64,000 bases of DNA from Neobacillus rhizosphaerae (GTDB lineage: Bacteria > Bacillota > Bacilli > Bacillales > Cytobacillaceae), in assembly GCF_937468385.1 (NCBI RefSeq), contig NZ_CALBWS010000025.1, positions 1-64,000 on the forward strand, written 5' to 3'. A program made the translations under genes and the position numbers. The notes below the pieces were generated by a model. It was given only the letters and a program-made list of their open reading frames with translations, was not told the origin of the DNA and did no database searches. This document shows positions 34,563 to 43,194 of the stretch, in pieces (positions within the stretch are counted from its first letter, which is position 1; every line of letters starts with the position of its first letter).

Positions 34563-35330
34563 TTAAAATCCGTGATTAAGAAAATGTAAGTATAAATCTA
34601 TAAGTTCCGATCCCCAATAATAAGCGGACAAGGTGCCCGCAGCAATAAACGGACCAAATGGAATCGGCTGCCGCTTTTTAACGATTCTAAAGAGCTGCGC
34701 TAATCCACCCAGGACAGCACCAAATAATGTTGATAAGAAGAACGATAATAACACAAGCTTAAACCCTAGGACAAAACCAAGTAGGGCATAAAGTTTGATA
34801 TCCCCACCGCCCATGCCGCCTTTACTGACAAAGGCAATGACTAATAGGAGTGTGAAACCTGTTACAGCACCTAAAAGGCTATCCCACCACGGGGTTAAAG
34901 GCCAAATGATTCGTTCCAATAAAAAAATCCCTGCAAACCAAAGTAAAATTTTATCAGGGATGAGCATATAATTTATATCTGATACTACAATAATCATAAA
35001 CATAGAAACTAGTGTTATTGCAACTAATAGCTCTCCCGACCAACCAACCACATAGAATGATGTTGCAAATAGAATACCAGTAAGCAATTCCATAATCGGA
35101 TAAATAGGAGAAATCCGCGACTGACAGCCGCGGCATTTCCCCCCTTGAATTATGTATGAAAACACTGGGATGAGTTCATATGCTGTTAATTGATGCCCGC
35201 AAGCCGAGCAAGCCGAACGCGGGGTGACTATTGATTTTTTCATTGGGACTCGAAGGCCAACAACGTTGAAGAAGGAGCCGAAAATAATTCCGTAAAAAAA
35301 AACAATAGATAAAAGTAAATACATTTTCAT
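34563..35330 (-). CDS. comC: Prepilin peptidase (ComC/PilD)
   Basis: A 255-residue aspartyl membrane protease that cleaves prepilins after Gly and methylates the new N-terminus. A cytoplasmic domain with two CxxC pairs (CSACGH and CRGCQS, about 41-73) lies between the first two spans. The catalytic aspartates lie in VSDINYMLIPD (about 115-125) and the GGGDIK motif (about 173-178). It occupies the comC position of B. subtilis (spoIIB-comC-folC), so it likely serves both pilus and competence pilins. Confidence 0.93.
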   Translation of the reverse strand: MKMYLLLSIVFFYGIIFGSFFNVVGLRVPMKKSIVTPRSACSACGHQLTAYELIPVFSYIIQGGKCRGCQSRISPIYPIMELLTGILFATSFYVVGWSGELLVAITLVSMFMIIVVSDINYMLIPDKILLWFAGIFLLERIIWPLTPWWDSLLGAVTGFTLLLVIAFVSKGGMGGGDIKLYALLGFVLGFKLVLLSFFLSTLFGAVLGGLAQLFRIVKKRQPIPFGPFIAAGTLSAYYWGSELIDLYLHFLNHGF

Positions 35331-35336
35331 AACTAT

Positions 35337-35834
35337 TTAATTCCCAATAACTACTCCACGTTTAAGATCCTCTTGGGGTACAGGACCCTTCGTGCTTGTT
35401 TGAACTCCTCTTTCATTTGTTACAAGTTTGACACCTACAACTTTTCCATTTGAAATTTTCACATATGATACTACAGTTGTATCATCTATTGTTCCTGTTA
35501 TTGTATCCATATAGTTATGAGTACTTCCGTCTGGACTTTCTATTGCATCAATATAATTTGAATCCACCATTTCTTTTAACGTCAAATATTTAATTATTGG
35601 TTTGGTAGCATCACTTTTTTGTAAATTTGTATCTGTTGTTATTGCCATCTTAGCAGAGTTAATCATTTGCTGTGCATTAGCAACGTGAGCATCTTTTTTA
35701 GTGTTGTCAATTAATCCTAAAATAGAAGGTACCGCAATTGCTGCAATAATCCCCAAAATAACAATAACTGCAAGCAATTCAATCAAAGTTAATCCACGTT
35801 GATCTTTAAGCTTCTTTTTTAACATTTGAAACAT
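35337..35834 (-). CDS. pilA: Type IV major pilin-like protein
   Basis: A 165-residue prepilin. The leader KKKLKDQRG ends in Gly at -1, and the mature part starts LTLIELLAVIVILGIIAAIA with the required Glu at +5. The rest is a small globular head with no cysteine pair. AGGAGATGAATTT precedes the ATG. It is followed 6 bases later by its peptidase gene and preceded by pilC at 134 bases. Position and typical length suggest the major subunit; a ComGC-type competence pilin is less likely given the pil operon. Confidence 0.88.
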   Translation of the reverse strand: MFQMLKKKLKDQRGLTLIELLAVIVILGIIAAIAVPSILGLIDNTKKDAHVANAQQMINSAKMAITTDTNLQKSDATKPIIKYLTLKEMVDSNYIDAIESPDGSTHNYMDTITGTIDDTTVVSYVKISNGKVVGVKLVTNERGVQTSTKGPVPQEDLKRGVVIGN

Positions 35835-35968
35835 AAATTCATCTCCTAAATGGTTCTTTGAACCTAGTAATATAGTCTCTTGTAGTATACATTATTTGGC
35901 ATTATAAAGAAAAGAGAATTATATGATATTTTGTCATTTCCCCTCAACTTTTTGTAATTGATGTCGGA

Positions 35969-37186
35969 TTATTGATTGTGCTGTTGAAATTGGTTGAACA
36001 TGTCAAACATTGGCACCATAATGGATGTTACTATCGTACCAACCAATCCCGCTAAAACAACAATCATAAGCGGCTCTATTAATGATTTAAGTCTATCAGT
36101 TCCTGTTTCGACTTCTTTTTCATAGAATTCAGCAATTTTTGAAAGCATCGCATCGAGCGCACCAGTCTCTTCCCCAATCACAATCATTTGTGTAACGAGC
36201 GGTGGGAATGCCCAATGTATTCGCATAGGCTCAGTCATCGAACGCCCTTTTTCAAGAGAATCACGTGATTCACGAATTACTTTGGCGAGGACTTCATTTT
36301 CGACAACCTTTTCAACAATCGCCATTGCTTGAAGAATCGGGACAGAGCTGGAAAATAACGAACTGAGTGTTCGCATCATTCGTGCTAGAGCCGCTTTTTG
36401 CAATAAGTTTCCGAAAATAGGCATTCTTAAGATCATATAATCTAAATAGTATTTCGTTTCCTTGTTATTTTTTAAGGAAGTAATTATTGTTACTATTAAT
36501 ATGATGATGAGTGCTACAAGCCACCAAAATGATTGCATAAAACTACTAGCAGCAAGGACAAACCTTGTAATTGCTGGAAGCTTTCCACCCATATCATCAA
36601 ACATAGTAACAAAGGTTGGTACAACAGCAACCAGTAAAAAGATGACAACTGCAATCGCAATAATTCCTACAACAGATGGATAGGCAAGAGCAGATACTAT
36701 TTTCTGCCTGGTGAAGTGTTGTTTTTCAAAATGCTCAGCCAAGCGATCAAGCGTCTCATCCAAGTTCCCGCTGACTTCCCCAGCTTTGACCATATTAACA
36801 AACATGGGTGTGAATATCTTATTGTGTTTTGCAACAGCCTCAGATAATGGATTCCCTTCCCTCAATTCCTGTTCTACATCAAGCAAAGCCTTCTTTAATG
36901 CTTTACTTTCAGTCTGAAAGGCGAGAATCGACGTTGCTTCAACAACTGTTACCCCGGCTTTTATTAATGTCGAAAATTGTCTTAAATAAATGACAAAATG
37001 CTGTAACTTCACGGGATTTCCTATTGAAATATCTTTAGTCAACAGCGTTTCAGGGACTTCATTTATTTCAATTACTCGGATTCCTTCATCCTTAAGCTTG
37101 ACCATTGCTTCCCGCTTGGAGGCAGCGTTAACGGTGCCCTGCCGTTTTCCTTTTCGGTCACGTCCATTGTATTTATATCTAGCCAT
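35969..37186 (-). CDS. pilC: Type IV pilus inner-membrane platform protein PilC
   Basis: A 405-residue GspF/PilC protein. Two T2SF domains (about residues 70-195 and 272-395) carry the conserved FTRQFSTLI-like segment (LRQFSTLIKAGV), P.F..M...GE.SG (FVNMVKAGEVSGNLDE) and the second copy (TQMIVIGEETGALDAM). Three membrane spans are visible. PilC couples the PilB and PilT motors to pilin insertion and removal. It overlaps pilT by 8 bases. Confidence 0.95.
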   Translation of the reverse strand: MARYKYNGRDRKGKRQGTVNAASKREAMVKLKDEGIRVIEINEVPETLLTKDISIGNPVKLQHFVIYLRQFSTLIKAGVTVVEATSILAFQTESKALKKALLDVEQELREGNPLSEAVAKHNKIFTPMFVNMVKAGEVSGNLDETLDRLAEHFEKQHFTRQKIVSALAYPSVVGIIAIAVVIFLLVAVVPTFVTMFDDMGGKLPAITRFVLAASSFMQSFWWLVALIIILIVTIITSLKNNKETKYYLDYMILRMPIFGNLLQKAALARMMRTLSSLFSSSVPILQAMAIVEKVVENEVLAKVIRESRDSLEKGRSMTEPMRIHWAFPPLVTQMIVIGEETGALDAMLSKIAEFYEKEVETGTDRLKSLIEPLMIVVLAGLVGTIVTSIMVPMFDMFNQFQQHNQ

Positions 37187-38234
37187 TCATTAACAACTTT
37201 TCATGTAAATATTGGGTTGCCGATTCCTTCTGAATTATGTTTCTATCAATAAGGTCTCGAATACTCATTTCAAGCGTATGCATCCCCTGGGCCCGGGACG
37301 TTTGCATCGTACTTTGAATTTGATGAATTTTTTCATTTCTGATTAGGTTTGCAATTGCAGCATTATTAACTAAAATCTCTGTTGCTGCTTTTCTGCCTTT
37401 TTTATCGGCGGTAGGAAATAAACGTTGCGAAATTACCCCCACTAGAACTGAAGCTAACTGAATACGTATTTGTGGCTGCTGCACCGATGGAAATACATCG
37501 ATAATCCGGTTAATGGTTGTCGGGGCACTTGAAGTATGGAGTGTTCCCAACACAAGATGCCCTGTTTCTGCAGCAGTTATTGCAATTGCCATCGTCTCTA
37601 AGTCGCGCATCTCACCAACAAGAATAACATCAGGGTCCTGACGAAGAGCAGCCTTTAAGCCACTTGCATAGTTATTTGTATCAAATCCAACCTCACGTTG
37701 ATCAACAATCGAATTTCCGTGCCGATGGAGATATTCTATTGGATCTTCTAAGGTAATGATATGTTTGTGCATCGTTCGGTTCATATAATCAATCATCGAA
37801 GCAAGAGTGGTTGATTTTCCACTACCAGTTGGGCCGGTGACAAGAATAAGCCCCTGGGGTTTCTCCATCAACTTTGAAACAATGTCAGGCAAATCTAATT
37901 CTTCAATTGAGGGAACCTTTGAGGCAACCACCCTAAGAGCTAATGAAACGCTTTTCCGCTGATGATAGGAATTAACACGGAAACGTGAACTACCTGCTAC
38001 TCCATAGGAGAAATCGAGTTCCCCTTTTTCCTTAAATAAATCCCACATGTTTTCTGGAATAATTGCTTTTGCCATTGACTCAGTATCATCTGGTAATAAT
38101 AGATCAGTTCCGTACCTTCGTAAGTCACCATTTATGCGCATGACCGGAGGAACACCAACAGTTAAATGGATATCGGATGCTTTATATTCAATTGCTGCTC
38201 TTAGTATTGCATCAATTTTTTCTTTCATGCTCAT
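37179..38234 (-). CDS. pilT: Pilus retraction ATPase PilT
   Basis: A 351-residue hexameric ATPase that depolymerises pili and powers twitching and DNA pulling. Walker A is GPTGSGKSTT (about 130-139). The Asp box is ITLEDPIEYLH, the Walker B region VILVGEMRDLETM, and the His box AAETGHLVLGTLHT. The terminal region has the AIANLIRNEKIHQI motif characteristic of PilT. Its presence separates this system from competence-only ComG machinery. It lies 6 bases after pilB. Confidence 0.96.
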   Translation of the reverse strand: MSMKEKIDAILRAAIEYKASDIHLTVGVPPVMRINGDLRRYGTDLLLPDDTESMAKAIIPENMWDLFKEKGELDFSYGVAGSSRFRVNSYHQRKSVSLALRVVASKVPSIEELDLPDIVSKLMEKPQGLILVTGPTGSGKSTTLASMIDYMNRTMHKHIITLEDPIEYLHRHGNSIVDQREVGFDTNNYASGLKAALRQDPDVILVGEMRDLETMAIAITAAETGHLVLGTLHTSSAPTTINRIIDVFPSVQQPQIRIQLASVLVGVISQRLFPTADKKGRKAATEILVNNAAIANLIRNEKIHQIQSTMQTSRAQGMHTLEMSIRDLIDRNIIQKESATQYLHEKLLMNG

Positions 38235-38240
38235 ATACTC

Positions 38241-39935
38241 CTACTCCAGAGTTGCTACTCTTAATACTTCTTCAGTAGTTGTTAAACCTTGTTTTATTTT
38301 TAATAAACCATCATCAATTAAAAAGATGGTTTTATTTTTAGTAGCCATTTCCTTTAGCTTTTGAAAAGATTCTCCATTCATCATCGCACGGCTCATTTCA
38401 TCATTGATGACCAATACTTCATGAAGGGCTAGCCTTCCTTTATACCCCGTCATGTTACAAGATGAGCAGCCTCTCCCCCGGGATATTTTTTCAATTTTCA
38501 TCCCACGCTTTGCAAAAATTTCTTGCTCTCGTTTTGATGGTTCTTGAATTTCCACACAATCACGGCACACTTTCCGGACCAGACGCTGGGCAACAATACC
38601 ACTTAAAGAGGATGCAAGTAAAAACGGTTCTACTCCCATATCAATCAGCCTTGTAACAGTTCCGATTGAATCATTGGTATGAAGCGTGCTTAAAACTAAA
38701 TGTCCTGTTAATGATGCCCGGATCGCTACTTCTGCCGTTTCTTTGTCACGAATTTCCCCAACCATAATTATATTAGGATCTTGGCGAAGGATGGATCTTA
38801 ATCCCGCAGCAAAGGACATGCCAACATTCGTGTTCACCTGAATTTGGTTAATTCCCTCCAATTGATACTCAACTGGATCCTCAATGGTAATGATATTGAC
38901 CGCTTCACTATTTAGCTTATTAAGCGCCGCATAAAGAGTCGAGGATTTTCCTGATCCTGTGGGACCTGTAATGAGAACAATGCCTGTCGGTTTTTCAATC
39001 ATCTCGTTAAATCTTTTCATATTAAGTGAATTAAATCCCAGTTTGCTTAAATCATTTAATGTTGAACCCATATCAAGGAGACGCATGACTATTTTCTCAC
39101 CGTAAACAGTTGGCAGCGTTGAAACACGGAGATCGACTGGATGAAAATCGAGATTTAATTTTATCCGTCCATCTTGGGGAATTCGGTGCTCGGTAATATC
39201 AAGATTAGACATAATTTTTATTCTTGCTGTCAATACACTTTGCATATGACGAGGCAGAACTCGCTCATTCCGTAGTACACCATCAATTCGGTAACGGACA
39301 ACAACCTTAGTTTCCTGCGGATCAATATGAATATCACTGGCTCTTTGGATAACAGCATTTGATAAAAGCTGATTCACAAGACGTACAATTGGTGAATCTA
39401 GGTCGGTTACATCATCAGCTCGTCCTTTTTCATTTTGTTGAAGTTCATCAAGTAGCTCATCAAAGCCATCATCAACATCATAGTATTTATTAATAGTGCG
39501 AAGAATATCATCTTTAGTGGCAATGGCGGGTTCAATTTGAAATCCGGTCGATAAACGTAAATCGTCAATCACGATGAAATCCATTGGATTGGCCATGGCT
39601 ACAAACAGTTTATTGCCCTCTTTTTTTAGCGGAATAATTAAATTCCTTCTCGCTGTTTCTTTGGAAATAAGCGAAAAAAGATTCGTTTCAAACGGGTAAT
39701 GAAAAAGGCTTATGTGTGGGATACCAAGCTGATATTCAAGCACTTCAATTAACTGTTGTTCAGTAATATATCCTCGTTCTATTAAAGCCTCACCAAGTTT
39801 TTGTTGCCGACTTTTTCCCTCTAAGGTGGACCGAAGCTGCTCAAGGGTAATTAATCCTTCTTCGATTAACAAATCACCAAGTCGTTTACGTGCTTGCCTC
39901 ATTTTTACATCCCTGCTTTTATTTTGGTTGTTCAT
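38241..39935 (-). CDS. pilB: Pilus extension ATPase PilB
   Basis: A 564-residue GspE/PilB ATPase. Two N-terminal MshEN-like regions (about 10-160; RKRLGDLLIEEGLITLEQL, LGEALIERGYITEQQL) resemble c-di-GMP-binding MshEN modules. Then come Walker A GPTGSGKSSTL (about 322-332), Asp box ITIEDPVEYQ, HLVLSTLHTND, and a tetracysteine zinc site (CRDC ... CSSCNMTGYKGR). It powers pilus assembly. It overlaps the upstream VanW/G5 gene by 17 bases. Whether the N-domain really binds c-di-GMP is inference. Confidence 0.95.
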   Translation of the reverse strand: MNNQNKSRDVKMRQARKRLGDLLIEEGLITLEQLRSTLEGKSRQQKLGEALIERGYITEQQLIEVLEYQLGIPHISLFHYPFETNLFSLISKETARRNLIIPLKKEGNKLFVAMANPMDFIVIDDLRLSTGFQIEPAIATKDDILRTINKYYDVDDGFDELLDELQQNEKGRADDVTDLDSPIVRLVNQLLSNAVIQRASDIHIDPQETKVVVRYRIDGVLRNERVLPRHMQSVLTARIKIMSNLDITEHRIPQDGRIKLNLDFHPVDLRVSTLPTVYGEKIVMRLLDMGSTLNDLSKLGFNSLNMKRFNEMIEKPTGIVLITGPTGSGKSSTLYAALNKLNSEAVNIITIEDPVEYQLEGINQIQVNTNVGMSFAAGLRSILRQDPNIIMVGEIRDKETAEVAIRASLTGHLVLSTLHTNDSIGTVTRLIDMGVEPFLLASSLSGIVAQRLVRKVCRDCVEIQEPSKREQEIFAKRGMKIEKISRGRGCSSCNMTGYKGRLALHEVLVINDEMSRAMMNGESFQKLKEMATKNKTIFLIDDGLLKIKQGLTTTEEVLRVATLE

Positions 39936-41250
39936 TCAGTTTTCCCCATAGATCGCTATCATTTGAATCTTGTTGAGCTGTATCAGAATTGGGTGTCGTT
40001 TGATTCCCAATAGAATTAGAAGGATTAGTGGTCTGATTATTATTTTCTGTACCATTCTGATTAGACGTACCGGAATTTGTGGTAGTGCCCTGCCCGCTTC
40101 CTGCTAAACCATGAACTTCCACTTGATAGGTTGGTGGATAATAATCCTCTGAAATTAATTCACTTTTAATAAATGTGTTGCCTTGATAGACATCCCGGTA
40201 TACCTTTACTATTAGACCTTCTGCCCCTTTTGTTTGTACCGTTGTTTTTCCTGGAAGAAGCAGTGGACTGTATTGAATAATCGTTTTTGGTTTTAACTTT
40301 TGTTCATCTTTTGTCGTAATTTTATAATTGTAAACAAGCTTTTCACCCTTTAAGGTGACCTTTAAGCTACCGTTATCCAATTGCAGTTCAAGCATATACT
40401 TTACCTTATTCGGATTGGCTATAACTAAATCAGCCTTTTTAGTTTGATTCACTTTAGCTTCAAAGCCCAAATTCGCATAATCTGGAAGAGAACTGCTAAT
40501 GCTTCTATCTACAATCGAAAAGTTCCAAGGCAAAACGGCCTGATAGATTCCAGTTGCCATCACATTTAGTGTAGAGGTTTCTTTAATCTTATATTTCTTA
40601 GCATATTCTAGCAATGAAAATGTAGATTCTTCTGGAATTTCAATTGATGCATTGTTCTTAATTAGAGATTGCAAACCTTCAGGTACTTCTATCATATCAA
40701 TGACTGCTACATTTAAGACAGCATCCTTTTTAATGTGATCAGCTAGTAGGTATTCTTCAAAAAGGTTAAAGGAATGCGAACCTGCTTCAAAAAGTGACGC
40801 TGTTTTATTTATACTGTTCGTTAGCTTATCAAGGTTGATATCATTGATTTTAATCTGCGGGAATAGCATTTGAACTTGTACTTCTACCTGTGATTTGTCA
40901 ATTGTAATGAAAGCTGGATTTTTTTGACCATCCTTGATTGAATCCACTGTTTGTTTAGCATCTAAATGGAATTGGTTTACATCAAATGGAACAATTTTTT
41001 CCCCATATTGTAGCCCAATAGTTGTATCCTTAAGCCAGTCTACATACTTTTCCTCTAAGAGACTAATCACTTCAACTTCTGTTTTCCCGGAAACATCTAA
41101 TGCCCCAATTGCTGTTCCATCAGAAAATTCCCCGTCAGTGTTTGTTAATTTTTCAAATGCCTTCGCACCATAATGAGAGAAGCTAAAAATAAATGCTGTA
41201 CTGAAAAATAAAACAACAAACAACTTAATGATTTGTTGATTTTTGCCCAA
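39919..41250 (-). CDS. VanW/G5-domain exported protein of the pilus operon
   Basis: A 443-residue protein with an N-terminal membrane anchor or signal (about 8-26). A VanW-like region follows (about 205-300, with ESTFSLLEYAKKY and VMATGIYQAVLPWNFSI). A G5-like domain comes next (about 325-385, VQTKGAEGLIVKVYRD), then an Asn/Thr/Gln-rich C-terminal tail of about 55 residues. G5 domains are linked to cell-wall sugars, so it may tie the machine to peptidoglycan (inference). It is tightly embedded in the pil operon, overlapping pilB. Confidence 0.75.
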   Translation of the reverse strand: MGKNQQIIKLFVVLFFSTAFIFSFSHYGAKAFEKLTNTDGEFSDGTAIGALDVSGKTEVEVISLLEEKYVDWLKDTTIGLQYGEKIVPFDVNQFHLDAKQTVDSIKDGQKNPAFITIDKSQVEVQVQMLFPQIKINDINLDKLTNSINKTASLFEAGSHSFNLFEEYLLADHIKKDAVLNVAVIDMIEVPEGLQSLIKNNASIEIPEESTFSLLEYAKKYKIKETSTLNVMATGIYQAVLPWNFSIVDRSISSSLPDYANLGFEAKVNQTKKADLVIANPNKVKYMLELQLDNGSLKVTLKGEKLVYNYKITTKDEQKLKPKTIIQYSPLLLPGKTTVQTKGAEGLIVKVYRDVYQGNTFIKSELISEDYYPPTYQVEVHGLAGSGQGTTTNSGTSNQNGTENNNQTTNPSNSIGNQTTPNSDTAQQDSNDSDLWGKLNEQPK

Positions 41251-41265
41251 TTCACCTGCCTCCCA

Positions 41266-42027
41266 TCACATTATTTTTTGCAAGGTTACCTTTTTTTTCG
41301 TTTCAGTTTCTTCTTGAACACTGTCTATGTCAACTGCAATTTCTTTTGAAGTATTAAGGAAATCAAAAGAAGAATCTCCGAACGGCTCAATTCCGTTAGG
41401 AAAGTGTTGCACATGCGACTCCATTTCTTCAAACCAATTACCAGTCAGCTTTTCATTCCTATTGGAAATCTCCTCTTCAAGTAAACTCTCTATGTCGGAT
41501 AAATAACCAATTTCATTTTCTGACTCCTCTTGCTTCTGTTCAAAAGCTTCACTTACAGAGTTCCGCTCTAATAGAAATAAAATATCCTCTTTATTTTCGA
41601 TCAATTTTTCCATAGCAGGCTTTACTATTGGTTGAATAGTATCCGCCATATTTATGACGGGTGCTTCCACCAAATCTAATTCAGTTAATTCCATCGACTC
41701 CTTCATTTTTATCATGTCGATTTTGGAATCTAGAAAGGGATTTGTATTTTGACTAGGGAGTCTTTCTTCAAATGAGGGATTTTCTTTAAAAATTACAGTG
41801 CCACCGCGCTTACCCATAAAATAAGCTGTAAAGAATATGAGTAGAACTAACAATATTACGGTTTCCCATAATGGGAAAGAGGATATGGCAGCAAGTCCCC
41901 CTAAAGCTAACACAAAACTGACCAAAACGATAAAAAATTTTCCTCTTTTAGTGAATCCAAGCGGTAGAAAAGATATAATCACCATTAGAACAAACATAGA
42001 ACTAAAGGCCCATATAATAGATTGCAT
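41266..42027 (-). CDS. Unknown three-span membrane protein heading the pilus operon
   Basis: I do not recognise this 253-residue protein. It has three hydrophobic segments in the first 72 residues (about 5-25, 30-48 and 52-71). A basic turn (GKRGG) and a long, strongly acidic, probably helical cytoplasmic tail follow, with Glu-rich stretches and no known motif. It is the first gene of the minus-strand pil operon, 15 bases before the VanW/G5 gene, so a role in pilus assembly or its control is likely by context only. Confidence 0.65.
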   Translation of the reverse strand: MQSIIWAFSSMFVLMVIISFLPLGFTKRGKFFIVLVSFVLALGGLAAISSFPLWETVILLVLLIFFTAYFMGKRGGTVIFKENPSFEERLPSQNTNPFLDSKIDMIKMKESMELTELDLVEAPVINMADTIQPIVKPAMEKLIENKEDILFLLERNSVSEAFEQKQEESENEIGYLSDIESLLEEEISNRNEKLTGNWFEEMESHVQHFPNGIEPFGDSSFDFLNTSKEIAVDIDSVQEETETKKKVTLQKIM

Positions 42028-42142
42028 CCATTCACTCCCTTTCTCTTTGTCCTTTATACTATGAAACTACATTTTTTTTCAAAGTCTTTTATTTTTTGCT
42101 TATTTTTTCAAAAATTAGACAAAATCCGCCTACTAAATATTG

Positions 42143-42148
42143 TATAAT
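42143..42148 (+). promoter_or_regulatory. Candidate -10 element for the minor-pilin operon
   Basis: A consensus TATAAT lies in the 250-base divergent spacer, 130 bases before the first minor-pilin gene. No good -35 is present at 16-18 bases. The long leader has an AT-rich sequence without a riboswitch I can recognise. Confidence 0.35.
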
Positions 42149-42277
42149 ACTTTTAGCTAGTTTTAAAGAAGCTAGAAAATATTTATAGGTAATAATTACT
42201 AAAATTCATTCTATGAACTTTGAAAACTTTAAACTTAAATAATACCTATTTTCATCCTTGAAGGGAAAGGATAATTT

Positions 42278-42711
42278 ATGAAATTTTGTCAAAATGAAAA
42301 AGGGGTAACTCTCCTTGAAGTTCTTATCTCAATTGTTATTTTATCGATTATCTTTTTATCAGTTATGCGTTTTTTTCCACAAATGGGGTTCATGAATAAT
42401 CAAAACGCAGAAAAGACTCAAGCTATAAATACTGCAAAAGAAATACTCATCGATTGGCAGAATTCCCCACATGCCAAAGCCTTTCTTGTAGATCCTACTA
42501 ACGAAAGCCTAGATGATTTGCCTATTAATAAAAGACAGAAGGCGGATATTATTATTTTTATACTGTGGAGGGGAATTTTGATGTAACTATAAAAATAAAA
42601 ATAACACCTAGTAAAGAAGCAAAATTTTCTAAAGCACATCTCATCCAAATACAACTATTTAATAAAAGAAAAAATGTTGTAAGTGAAACATATGGTTACA
42701 TTTTAAGATAG
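42278..42711 (+). pseudogene. Minor pilin (prepilin-type), frameshifted
   Basis: The gene starts well (AAAGGATAATTT then ATG) and encodes a class III prepilin end: leader QNEKG, then VTLLEVLISIVILSIIF with Glu at +5. After codon 86 the frame runs into an early stop at 42584-42586. One base more in the A run at 42531-42534 (TAATAAAAGAC) would instead give a 144-residue protein continuing KTEGGYYYFYTVEGNF then DVTIKIKITPSKEAKF, ending at the TAG at 42709-42711 just before the next gene. So the gene is either disrupted by a one-base deletion or affected by a sequencing error. Function would be a minor pilin priming assembly. Confidence 0.85.
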
Positions 42712-42723
42712 GAGATGAGGATA

Positions 42724-43194
42724 TTGATTCGAAATGAACGTGGGTTAACACTTATCGAAGTTCTGGTTACCTTAGCTATCCTATCTATCATTGGTGTAAT
42801 TATTTGGAATGTTTTTTTTCAAGGTTATTTATATTCAAAAAATGCTATGTCGAGAAATTCTTTGCAACAAGAAGCAAACATAATCATTACCAATTTAAAG
42901 AAAATTCATCAAACAAATATAAACTATACTATCAGTTCCTCGAATTGTGATATCACAGTCATTTATAAAAAAGACCAACTCACTTCAGCTAAAACACAAA
43001 TATTTAGTCATTCCCAAATATGCTATGACCTAGAAATTAAGATTGATTCTAGTATTAAAGGTTCAGGACCGGTAACAATTGAACCAAATAAATCAGATGT
43101 CATTTTAAAAGTTAAAACAAGTGATAGAAAAAACAAAAATAATATTGTAAATATCGATACATTTCTTTATCGGATGAAGGGAGTTGGATATTAA
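42724..43194 (+). CDS. Minor pilin (prepilin-type N-terminal domain)
   Basis: A prepilin-like protein of about 156 residues with leader RNERG, mature start LTLIEVLVTLAILSIIGVII and Glu at +5, then a diverged globular head with two cysteines (SSNC and SQIC). I favour TTG 42724 as start. The ATG at 42715 is only 3 bases from AGGAG, whereas the TTG lies at a normal distance. It overlaps the next gene by one base. Probably a PilW/GspJ-type minor pilin. Confidence 0.8.
   Translation: MIRNERGLTLIEVLVTLAILSIIGVIIWNVFFQGYLYSKNAMSRNSLQQEANIIITNLKKIHQTNINYTISSSNCDITVIYKKDQLTSAKTQIFSHSQICYDLEIKIDSSIKGSGPVTIEPNKSDVILKVKTSDRKNKNNIVNIDTFLYRMKGVGY

Noticed and set aside
42028..42277. c-di-GMP (GEMM) riboswitch upstream of the minor pilins
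   Set aside because: I looked for the conserved GEMM core and tetraloop regions in this AT-rich spacer and saw none.
42526..42550. Programmed -1 frameshifting in the minor pilin gene
   Set aside because: No X XXY YYZ slippery site is present. A shift at AATAAAAGA would have to re-pair across a TAA, so a deletion or read error is simpler.
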